Origin: Nostoc sp. CHAB 5834
GTDB taxonomy: Bacteria; Cyanobacteriota; Cyanobacteriia; Cyanobacteriales; Nostocaceae
Direction of reading: 5' to 3'
DNA length: 10,449 nucleotides
Assembly (NCBI GenBank): GCA_020829485.1
Contig: JAIVFU010000174.1
Coordinates: 1-10,449 of the forward strand
The notes under the pieces were generated by a model. The model had not been told where the DNA came from and searched no databases. It saw only the letters and a program-made list of their open reading frames with translations. Both the position numbers and the translations under genes were made by a program. This document shows positions 1 to 6,630 of this stretch, piece after piece (position 1 is the first letter of the stretch; each line of letters begins with the position of its first letter).

Positions 1-297
1 CGTTCCCTTGGCAAGCTCGATCGCGATCTCCTCGCGCTCGCCGAAGGACAGGTATCTTCCGGCGGGCGCCGGCGCCGAAGGCGCAAGGTGGGTTGGCGGC
101 ATCCCTCCCGAACTCCGAAACCAGCGCGGCCCCAGCGGCGCCGAAATACCGGCGTCGGCGGCCGCCTGCTCGCTTGTACGTCCGCGCGCGATAGCCTGCC
201 AGAAACGGCAATAATGCTCACGCTGCCAGGCAGGTGGTCGTCCTGGCGAACGTAACTTCCGCCGTGTGCATCGATCCGATGCTCGTTGACCAGCCAT
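1..297 (-). CDS. IS30-family transposase, N-terminal part (runs off the left edge)
   Basis: Minus-strand reading gives 99 codons from ATG at 297 to the window edge with no stop. Recognisable pieces are a basic start with SPGRPPAWQREHYCRFWQAI, an ARGRTSEQAA stretch, RWFRSSGGMPP, and RYLSFGEREEIAIELAKG near the edge. The last resembles the helix-turn-helix region of IS30-family transposases; the catalytic DDE domain would lie outside the window. The start is supported by a GGAG ribosome-binding site (complement of 307-310) nine bases upstream. IS30 transposases bind the ends of their own element and perform cut-and-paste or circle-type transposition. Whether the gene is complete cannot be judged here. 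Family assignment is by recognised sequence pattern, not by search. Confidence 0.85.
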   Translation of the reverse strand, partial: MAGQRASDRCTRRKLRSPGRPPAWQREHYCRFWQAIARGRTSEQAAADAGISAPLGPRWFRSSGGMPPTHLAPSAPAPAGRYLSFGEREEIAIELAKGT

Positions 298-318
298 CGT
301 CACAATCTCCAATATCTT

Positions 319-342
319 GGTGTTGCGATGACCGGTTGAATC
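319..342. repeat. Putative terminal inverted repeat of the IS30-family element
   Basis: The stretch GGTGTTGCGATGACCGGTTG followed by AATC lies just upstream of the IS30 transposase start. It is also immediately before the point (about 341-346) where IS3 orfB coding sequence becomes recognisable. This is where the element end should be. The partner repeat is outside the window, so the exact end is inferred. Confidence 0.5.
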
Positions 343-343
343 C

Positions 344-646
344 GCCCAATATGTGAGCATTCGGTACACCGAGCGGCTGGCTGAGGCCGGCATCGAGCCC
401 TCCGTCGGCAGCGTCGGTGACAGCTATGACAACGCACTCGCCGAGACGATCAATGGCCTCTACAAGGCCGAGGTCATCCATCGTCGGGGGCCTTGGCGAT
501 CCTTCGAGGCCGTCGAGTTCGCCACGCTGACCTGGGTCGACTGGTTCAACCATCGCCGGCTGCTGGAGCCTATCGGTAACATCCCGCCGGCCGAAGCCGA
601 GGAGCGCTACTACGTCATGATCGGTGAGCACAAAATGGCGGCGTGA
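344..646 (+). pseudogene. IS3-family transposase orfB, C-terminal remnant
   Basis: About 100 codons of an IS3-family OrfB integrase core, read from QYVSIRYTERLAEAG to a TGA at 644-646. Visible family features are GDSYDNALAETINGLYKAEV, whose glutamate is the expected last residue of the DDE triad, WVDWFNHRRLLEPIGNIPP, and a short tail ending KMAA. The N-terminal two thirds, including the two catalytic aspartates and the orfA partner, are missing because the IS30 element end abuts the frame at about 341-346. A GTG at 353 is the first start codon in the open frame, but translation from it would give an inactive fragment. A minus-strand open frame across the same bases is a shadow. The gene is dead unless its other half lies beyond the IS30 element. 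Confidence 0.85.
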
Positions 647-659
647 CTTAAACCAAATG

Positions 660-685
660 GCCTCCGGAGAAGCCGGGGCGGTTCA
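660..685. repeat. Right terminal inverted repeat of the IS3-family element
   Basis: Read on the minus strand from 685, the sequence begins TGAACCGCCCCGGCTTCTCC. This is the TG-starting, C-rich style of end seen in IS3-family elements, and it sits about 15-40 bases after the orfB stop, as expected. The element boundary is therefore near 685. The left end is not in the window, so no target duplication can be checked. Confidence 0.6.
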
Positions 686-1115
686 TTTAAGCCTCCCAAA
701 CCGACCTTCGTCCCGTCTTTTGCGTTATCAACGTGATCGGGGGGGGGGCTGAACGCCAATTTGCCTCAGCCGCACGCTCGAGGCCATTTTTGGACCAATG
801 AGGCAGCGACGAGGCTCTTCCTAGTAGTCGCCTCCCCTATGAACATGTTTGGAGGATGTAGCCAACGGCCGTCTCGACAGAATGCACACCGCAGCGCTGC
901 GTCAAACTGCAAGCCGACACTTACCCATCCGACCGATCATTTTCAAAATTTCAGCTGGGGAAGGTTGCCAAAAGGACCTTCTATGATAAGCACAACAACC
1001 GACTCTCAGTGCGGTGATGGCGGACGAATTGATGATAGCTCTGTTCTCAAATCGAATATGACACGGTTTTAGGATGAGTTGGTTCGCTTGGATGAATTTC
1101 GTCAAGGGCAGTAAA
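686..1115. other. Gene-poor leader between IS debris and the glycosyltransferase pair
   Basis: No convincing gene is seen. An open frame at 761-1072 (103 codons) has low-complexity, Ser/Pro/His-rich content and no family resemblance, so I do not call it. The stretch contains a run of ten G (739-748) and drifts from mixed composition to AT-rich near 1040. It must hold the promoter for the downstream pair unless transcription enters from the IS elements. A weak possibility is TTGATG at 1029-1034 with GAATAT at 1054-1059, but the 19-base spacing is poor. No riboswitch or clear terminator was recognised. Confidence 0.4.
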
Positions 1116-1139
1116 ATGTTGGTGTGGCTATTGCGATGA
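1116..1139 (+). other. Possible 7-codon leader ORF coupled to the first glycosyltransferase
   Basis: ATG at 1116 has a well-placed AAGGG (1104-1108, seven bases upstream) and encodes MLVWLLR followed by TGA at 1137-1139. That stop overlaps an in-frame ATG (1136) of the glycosyltransferase gene as ATGA. The only good ribosome-binding site in the area is placed for this short frame rather than for either start of the large gene, which suggests translational coupling. It may equally be chance, since seven codons carry no statistical weight. Confidence 0.25.
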
Positions 1140-2128
1140 TTGCTAATCTAAAAATAAATACAGACGTAGTCGTTACAAGTACGGTGAGGGATAGCTATAA
1201 TACGAATTGGCCCATAAGGGATTATCTCGCGGCCGGGTTTTCCGATTCTGAAGAATTGGATATTTCGGCCATCGCCTGCCCGCTTGATCAATCAATCCAG
1301 GTTGTCGATCTGTGCGGTGCGAGAATGTTGATTTGTGTTGGGGGTCTTGCTTTACCCAGTGCTGATTTATGGCAATTTCGCCGAATCGCGGATAAGAAGA
1401 ATATTCCTTTAGTGCTTTGGCTTCATGATGATCCTTACGAGTTCGACTATGCTTATAGAGCAAAGGGTTTGGCTGATTTTGTGTTCACTAACGACGCTGC
1501 TACCGTGCCGTTTTATTCAAATTTTGGTATTAAAGCCCATCATTTACCGTTGGCGGCATGTAAAAATATTCACTACAGAGATGTCCTGGAGCCAGAGCTT
1601 AAGTTTATTGATTATTTTTTTTGCGGATATGCGTACCCCAATAGGGCAGAATTCTTCGCATCCAGCGCAATTTATATGAAAAGTTTTTACGGGGAGATCT
1701 TTGGCGCTGGGTGGCCTAGTTTTGTAGAGCGCGCCGATAATCGGCGACTGTCACCAGAGATGGTTGCTACAAAATCACAAAAATCAAGGTTTGTAGTGAA
1801 TATCGGGCGAGAAATGAATATAGCGAACCGTCGCTTCGAGGTTGTACCTTCCACACCAGGGCCAAGAACGTTCGAGACTGCTTTGTCCGGCGCGGCACAG
1901 GCGTTCCTCTGTAATAGCCTTGAGATAGCGGATTATTTTGATCCGCATTCCGAAATCGTACTGATAGATTCCGGGCGCGAGTTAAAGGAGGCAATCGAGC
2001 GCAGCTTTGAGGAGCCTGACTGGTTGGCATCGATCTCAAAACGAGCTCAACAAAGAGCGTTGTCCGATCATACCTATTCAAACAGAGCTAAGACGATTAT
2101 TGATGTTACTGGATTTCGGGGCGTATGA
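1124..2128 (+). CDS. CgeB-like glycosyltransferase (GT1/GT4 fold), 334 aa
   Basis: A predicted cytoplasmic glycosyltransferase of the CgeB/DUF3880 type. Visible landmarks, counted from GTG 1124: LWLHDDPYEFD at about 98-108, corresponding to the conserved W..D-P segment of the family; FTNDA and HHLPLAA near the middle; CGYAYPNR; GPRTFETALSGAAQAFLCNS at 246-265, a nucleotide-sugar-side segment with a conserved glutamate; and a closing HTYSNR near 316-321. No signal peptide or membrane helix is seen. The second gene in the operon begins with a paralogous domain carrying the same landmarks in the same order. Two starts are possible: GTG 1124 (longest frame, used here) or ATG 1136. Neither has a good ribosome-binding site of its own, and ATG 1136 overlaps the stop of a tiny upstream frame. 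The stop overlaps the next start by four bases (ATGA). The AT-rich composition contrasts with the flanking IS DNA. Sugar and acceptor are unknown. Confidence 0.8.
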   Translation: MAIAMIANLKINTDVVVTSTVRDSYNTNWPIRDYLAAGFSDSEELDISAIACPLDQSIQVVDLCGARMLICVGGLALPSADLWQFRRIADKKNIPLVLWLHDDPYEFDYAYRAKGLADFVFTNDAATVPFYSNFGIKAHHLPLAACKNIHYRDVLEPELKFIDYFFCGYAYPNRAEFFASSAIYMKSFYGEIFGAGWPSFVERADNRRLSPEMVATKSQKSRFVVNIGREMNIANRRFEVVPSTPGPRTFETALSGAAQAFLCNSLEIADYFDPHSEIVLIDSGRELKEAIERSFEEPDWLASISKRAQQRALSDHTYSNRAKTIIDVTGFRGV

Positions 2129-5100
2129 TGAAAAATAAGATGAAAGTTTTTATACTGGATACCGAAACACAGTCGCGGAACGGATATATAGTGCATTCGG
2201 TCGAGCATGCGTTTCGTTCAAATAAGAAAGTAGCCGAAGTTAAGATTGGTTCATTTAACAACGCTCTCGATTTCATTGCTGATTATGATGTATTTTTAGC
2301 GATCGGTAGCTTGAACCAACACGCTCCACTTATCAATCGCTTGGCCCGTCGTGCTTCAGTCAGCGTGTTGTGGACGACTGAAGACCCATATGAACACGAG
2401 ACGAACGCTAGATTTTCAACTTCCTTCGATATCGTTTATTCAAACGAAAAAAACTCGGTATCAATGTATAATCAGTCGGTTAATCATCTGCCTTTGGCAG
2501 CTAGTCAACTATATCACGATTATTCTGTGTTGGATGACGATAAAGAATACTATTATGATATTCTATTTGTTGGAACTGCTTGGCCGAATAGGGTTCATAC
2601 GATAAATCGGCTTCTTCGCAATTTCGGCAACAAGATTAAAGTAAAAGTCGCTCTACCTTACAATCAACATATACCTGTCCCGCGCATTGAGCGTTCTGAT
2701 GTATTCTGGAATTGGAGATGTTCCGCGGTAGATTTTGGAAAGTTTGCTAATAAATCGCGTGTTGTTTTGACGTTGCCACGTGTTTACACAAACGATGCGT
2801 TATCAGTTGCTGCGGGCGTTACTCCGCCGCCACGCTTGTTTGAGACAAGCTTAGCGGGCGGATTTCAAGTCGTTTGTGCGCCGGGTTTGGATGTTGGTAG
2901 CTATTACAGTCAGAACGACATGCTGGCAATGTGCGAGAATGAGCACGAGATTATCGAACAGATCGATCGTGCACTCTCAAATTCCAACGACCGAATCGAG
3001 ATGGCAAAGCTAGCTCGAGAGCATACAGCTGCAAAACATACGTATATAAACAGGGTCAAGTCCATCGTTGATGCATGCGACCGACAGCTTCGGCGGGCAT
3101 CAAAATCCAGTGTGTTGGCTGATAACAAAATTCAAAACCGGAAGCATGTATTGTTTCTGACGCATAATACGATAAAGTTTGGAAATTGGGGTGGTGTAGA
3201 AGTTTATCAGGATTTTATCAGCTCAAGATTGACAACTTTTAAATTTAGTTTTGCTTTCATTCGCTACACAGAGGGAGAATATTTCCTCGTGGTGCAGTCG
3301 ATTGAAAAAGATTATAAGTACAAAATTCCCGGCTACAACCCAGAACGTTTGCTGACTGATGCTTTTTTAGAGCAGATAATACAGAAAATAATTTTCGAAC
3401 ATCGGATTGATCTTGTTCACTTCCAGCATTTTATCGGTTTTCCGATTTCCATATTGGCCATCCCCAAAGCATGCGGAGTGCCCTCCGTATATACAATGCA
3501 CGATTACTTTCTGATATCTGAGCGTTTCACGCTCATGAATGATAATGGAATGCATGTTGATGTGCATGAATTTACAGCCTCACAATTTGAGGCCGATCTT
3601 CCCACCGGTAGTTATGGAGGGCACACTCGTAGGTCGAACTACGTACGCTCGATGGTTGAATCGCTCGAATCGATTATTTGTAACACTGCGTACTCTCAAA
3701 AACTTCTTGAATCAGTCTACGGATCTAACAGTCTCCCTGCAATAGAAATAGTGGAGATGCTTGCTCCTTCATTCGAGGATAATGAAAGGCGAAACAATAA
3801 GCCTCGTTCTACGGAATGGGGTAATCCTCTTCGCGTCTTAGTGCCTGGTAATTTTACTAAGGAGAAAGGCGCAATTGAAATTTTTAACGTCATTAAGAGC
3901 GCCGTTGGAATGGGGATTGAGTTTTATATTGCTGGACGTATTGATGGACATAGTGAACTAGCAGCTCAATTGCAATATTTTCCGAACGTCAAAGTGATAG
4001 GCCCGTATTCATATAGTGACGCGATCGATACGTTTATGGATTATGACGTTTCGCTTCATTGTTCTATTTGGCCTGAAACTTATATGATTTCGTTGAGTGA
4101 GGCGTGGGCTGCAGGGTTAATTCCAATTGGAACGAGGTTGGGCGCGCAGGGCGAGCGGATAGTTGATGGTTTTAACGGTCTTCTTGTCGAGCCTAATTCA
4201 AGTTCAGAAATTTTTACTGCTCTAATTCGTATTCAGTGCGATAAAATTCTAGCAGCAGCGATAAAAAGAAACGTAGCTTCAATGAATTTGAGTAGTAGCG
4301 CTGATCACTTGAATAAAATGGCCAATATATACAAAAATCTGATAGATCGATATAAGCCTCATCATGAAAAATTTCCTGCAATGTTCGCTGGTCGATACAA
4401 TATATCGGCAGAGGCGCTCGGATATAGACCTTCCGCGTCACGCTGGATAGACGATAGTGTTGTTTGGGATCAAGTGCCCGAATTTCAGATCGGGTACCGC
4501 GCAGACGGTTCGGCTACTTCGTTCGAGCCTGTGGACTTGACCACGTTTAGTCATTTGCCAACAGAGAATGTTTCCCGTTCGAACTCTAATTTTCATCTAA
4601 AGACTGGACTGGGTGTTACGTGCGGTTCGAATTATGGGGGCAGTGTTCTATTCTTTCGTGATTCAGTCGATATTTCTGGTTGGATGATCGATGTAGGTCG
4701 GCCTTTCTTGGTGTTTCGTTATATGATAATTTCGAATAGATTCTTCTCTGCGATGATTAATTGCACGCTGTCTGAGCCGACTGATTCAGATCAGTTGGCA
4801 GGCGATGAAAATTTCGTTCGTTCAGGTTTTGACGTTCGCGCGTCGAGTGAAGAAATTCCCGATGGCAGCTACGACCTATCGATTGTATCTGTTTATGATG
4901 GACTTGTCGTCAAGACTGAGTTCCTTGCCAAGATTGTGATCGTCCATCATTCACAGTTCGAGGGATCCGAATTTTACAATGCTGCATCGGGGAGCACGAT
5001 CAGTATTGTTGCTCCAGCTGAGGGATTTCGGTGTGCTAGCAAATCGTTGGATGTATCCCCACTTACGATGGCTGCGGGCGAACCGCGTGGCTTCGAAATC

Positions 5101-5793
5101 AGCGTTGCAAGTTTCAGTGGTAGCGGCTTGGCGGCCCAAAGGGCTGAGCTTGCTCTTTATAGTTTGAGTGGCGGTGGTTTAATGAAGATACCTTTGCAGA
5201 CTAGTGATGTGGGCGTGAACAAAGTAAAAGATTTTGGTTATGGGTTCTATTGTTTAATAGAAGCGTCTTTGCTGATGAAGGGAGCATATAAAATTTGTTT
5301 TGTCGAAAAATCTGGAAATTATGATAAATGTATTCTGACTGATTTGATTTTAATTATTGGATCGGAGTCGCGGCTGGGTGGTGATTTCGTAGAGATTGGA
5401 ATGGAGCAAATGCTAAAAGGTTTACGCATTGAGGAGTGCGGAAGTTCTGAGATTTCGCGGTTTCATGTAGATACAATTAGCGGCGGTCAGAAAGCATTGG
5501 TCGAGACGCCATTCGAATTGTCGGGCTGGATGAACGCTGCGGGGAATGGGAAGATTATTGGGGCTTTGATGGCTGTTTCTGACTCGTTTGGATGCAGTGT
5601 AACCCGCTTGAATACCGTAGTCAGAAAGGATGTAATTGATTACTTTTCAGAATTCACGGATCAAAATTGCGGATTCCATTATTCCTGTTCAGAGATCGAT
5701 TGGGACGAGGTCTATGTTTTTCAATTTTATTCGAGTGGAATGGTTTTGAAGTTAAAATTAGATGTGCAGGGCAATGACCTAACGATCCAGTGA
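2125..5793 (+). CDS. Multidomain glycosyltransferase: CgeB-like + GT4 + C-terminal SGW modules, 1222 aa
   Basis: A large fusion with at least three parts. Residues 1-320: CgeB-like domain with VLWTTEDPYEHE (81-92), HLPLAA, FVGTAWPNR, PPPRLFETSLAGG (234-246) and KHTYINR (304-310), paralogous to the preceding protein. Residues 340-720: GT4-type (GT-B fold) domain with HNTIKFGNWGGVEVY (347-361), VHFQH (431-435), TMHDY (457-461), PGNFTKEKG (574-582) and the EX7E motif in WPETYMISLSEA (Glu651 and Glu659), the usual catalytic and donor-binding glutamates. Residues 745-1222: linker and beta-rich region with VDISGWMID (Gly852-Trp853) and FELSGWMN (Gly1134-Trp1135), each followed by a CGFHY- or SGFDV-like segment, suggesting two copies of one module around a third beta-type stretch. 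It probably transfers two sugars in succession to a cytoplasmic glycan intermediate. Its start overlaps the previous stop (ATGA). Its TGA coincides with the start of an IS3-type end, so the original C-terminus may have been longer. Confidence 0.85.
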   Translation: MMKNKMKVFILDTETQSRNGYIVHSVEHAFRSNKKVAEVKIGSFNNALDFIADYDVFLAIGSLNQHAPLINRLARRASVSVLWTTEDPYEHETNARFSTSFDIVYSNEKNSVSMYNQSVNHLPLAASQLYHDYSVLDDDKEYYYDILFVGTAWPNRVHTINRLLRNFGNKIKVKVALPYNQHIPVPRIERSDVFWNWRCSAVDFGKFANKSRVVLTLPRVYTNDALSVAAGVTPPPRLFETSLAGGFQVVCAPGLDVGSYYSQNDMLAMCENEHEIIEQIDRALSNSNDRIEMAKLAREHTAAKHTYINRVKSIVDACDRQLRRASKSSVLADNKIQNRKHVLFLTHNTIKFGNWGGVEVYQDFISSRLTTFKFSFAFIRYTEGEYFLVVQSIEKDYKYKIPGYNPERLLTDAFLEQIIQKIIFEHRIDLVHFQHFIGFPISILAIPKACGVPSVYTMHDYFLISERFTLMNDNGMHVDVHEFTASQFEADLPTGSYGGHTRRSNYVRSMVESLESIICNTAYSQKLLESVYGSNSLPAIEIVEMLAPSFEDNERRNNKPRSTEWGNPLRVLVPGNFTKEKGAIEIFNVIKSAVGMGIEFYIAGRIDGHSELAAQLQYFPNVKVIGPYSYSDAIDTFMDYDVSLHCSIWPETYMISLSEAWAAGLIPIGTRLGAQGERIVDGFNGLLVEPNSSSEIFTALIRIQCDKILAAAIKRNVASMNLSSSADHLNKMANIYKNLIDRYKPHHEKFPAMFAGRYNISAEALGYRPSASRWIDDSVVWDQVPEFQIGYRADGSATSFEPVDLTTFSHLPTENVSRSNSNFHLKTGLGVTCGSNYGGSVLFFRDSVDISGWMIDVGRPFLVFRYMIISNRFFSAMINCTLSEPTDSDQLAGDENFVRSGFDVRASSEEIPDGSYDLSIVSVYDGLVVKTEFLAKIVIVHHSQFEGSEFYNAASGSTISIVAPAEGFRCASKSLDVSPLTMAAGEPRGFEISVASFSGSGLAAQRAELALYSLSGGGLMKIPLQTSDVGVNKVKDFGYGFYCLIEASLLMKGAYKICFVEKSGNYDKCILTDLILIIGSESRLGGDFVEIGMEQMLKGLRIEECGSSEISRFHVDTISGGQKALVETPFELSGWMNAAGNGKIIGALMAVSDSFGCSVTRLNTVVRKDVIDYFSEFTDQNCGFHYSCSEIDWDEVYVFQFYSSGMVLKLKLDVQGNDLTIQ

Positions 5794-5880
5794 GGCGCCC
5801 CTGTTTGTGATGGCGCTGGCGTGACGTTGCCCCGTGAAGCGCCCGTGGTTTGAACGGGACTCCGTCGGAAGGAGACGGAG
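5791..5880 (+). mobile_element. Left end and leader of an IS3-family element
   Basis: From 5791 the composition jumps from AT-rich coding DNA to GC-rich DNA beginning TGAGGCGCCCCTG, a TG-starting end typical of IS3-family elements. This runs to the orfA start at 5881. The right end of this element is not in the window; its interior is cut at about 5983. The exact first base is inferred, because without the partner end the boundary could be off by a few bases. Confidence 0.5.
5860..5880 (+). promoter_or_regulatory. Hairpin sequestering the orfA ribosome-binding site
   Basis: CTCCGTC (5860-5866) and GACGGAG (5874-5880) are perfect seven-base complements around a GGAAGGA loop, ending exactly at the base before the orfA ATG. 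The AAGGAG ribosome-binding site (5869-5874) lies in the loop and first stem base. Such structures can limit transposase translation from read-through transcripts. Here the role is inferred and is now moot because orfA is truncated. Confidence 0.5.
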
Positions 5881-6000
5881 ATGAAGAATAGCCGGTTTAG
5901 CGAAGAGCAGATCATTGCGGTACTGAAGGAGCACCAGGCCGGGATTGCGGTGGCGGATCTGTGCCGCAAGCACGGGATCAGCGGTAAGCAGGTGCCGTAG
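5881..6000 (+). pseudogene. IS3-family transposase orfA, N-terminal remnant (39 aa then stop)
   Basis: ATG at 5881, preceded by AAGGAG, opens MKNSRFSEEQIIAVLKEHQA and continues through VADLCRKHGIS. This is the N-terminal helix-turn-helix of IS3-family OrfA proteins (roughly 90-100 residues when whole). Family resemblance stops at about 5983, after GIS; the frame then reads a few unrelated codons and hits TAG at 5998-6000. The leucine zipper and the whole of orfB are missing. The break lies just before the left flank of an IS5-family remnant, so a later insertion or deletion probably removed the rest. Confidence 0.85.
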
Positions 6001-6108
6001 GCCGCCTTGTTGAGACGGATTTCGACGTCCAGCTGGACACCCGCAAGAACCTACCGCGCTTGCTGATTTCGTGATTCATTGGCTCGTCGGCGCACGGGGC
6101 GGATTGCG

Positions 6109-6498
6109 ATGGAACAGCGGTCGTTTTTCGGGTTGTCGGAGCATCTGGAGAGGCTGAGCCAGATTGGCGATCCGCTGGAGACGCTGGAAGCGACGATCGA
6201 CTTTGAGTATTTCCGTGGCTGGCTCGTCGAGGGCCTCGGCTACGGGGATGGCGCCAAGGGCGGGCGCCCGCCCTTCGATCCGGTCTCGATGTTTAAGGCG
6301 CTGATCCTTCAGGCGCAGCACAATCTCAGCGATGCGGAGATGGAGTTCATGATCCGGGACCGCCTGTCCTGGATGCGCTTCCTGCGCTTTGATCTTGGCG
6401 CTCCGACGCCCGACGAGAACACGATCCGCCATTTCCGCAACAGGCTGACCGAGACCGGTACGCTGCGGCGGGTGATGAAGGCCTTCGACTGGCAGCTG
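6109..6498 (+). pseudogene. IS5-family transposase, N-terminal remnant
   Basis: About 130 codons of an IS5-family transposase from MEQRSFFGLSEHLERLSQIG through GGRPPFDPVSMFKALILQAQ and APTPDENTIRHFRNRL to FDWQL. This is the N-terminal DUF772-type region; the entire catalytic DDE domain is missing. Homology ends at about 6498, exactly where a 19-base inverted repeat shared with the neighbouring IS5 element begins. The open frame then runs antisense through that neighbour's 3' end to a stop at 6622-6624. A TTG at 6079 could extend the start, but alignment with the sister transposase favours ATG 6109. Upstream bases 6034-6090 align with the leader of the sister element (both share AGCTGGAC, AAGAACCT and TTTCGTGATTC in order), so this is a related but distinct copy. 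Confidence 0.85.
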
Positions 6499-6513
6499 GA
6501 CGGTTCGAAGAAC
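6495..6513 (+). repeat. Inverted repeat, left copy (IS5-family element)
   Basis: GCTGGACGGTTCGAAGAAC is a perfect 19-base inverted match to 7768-7786. It lies at the point where the first IS5 fragment is broken. It is interpreted as the 3'-side end of the minus-strand IS5 element; AGCT flanks the core on both sides and may be either part of the repeat or a target duplication. Confidence 0.75.
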
Positions 6514-6630
6514 GTCATTTTCCGGCCGGCTGATCGGCTCCGATGCAGCGCAGATGCCCTGGCCGGAGGTCGGCCCGGCCCTGAGGCGTGCGGTCCGCGT
6601 GTTGGAGCCGTCGGTTGGCGCTGACGTCGC

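Noticed and set aside
218..631. Minus-strand 137-codon open frame
   Set aside because: Lies antisense to the IS3 orfB remnant and across the IS junction; shadow of GC-rich coding DNA.
761..1072. Plus-strand 103-codon open frame before the glycosyltransferase genes
   Set aside because: No family resemblance, unusual composition, no good ribosome-binding site; likely chance frame.
344..6000. The two IS3 remnants as ends of one element enclosing the glycosyltransferase pair
   Set aside because: Their terminal sequences differ (TGAACCGCCCC versus TGAGGCGCCCC with different continuation), and an orfB end on the left with an orfA start on the right is the wrong order for one element.
6309..6630. 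C-terminal extension of the minus-strand IS5 transposase as a real domain
   Set aside because: It is produced by a one-base frameshift and reads antisense through another IS5 fragment; adding the base restores the normal end.
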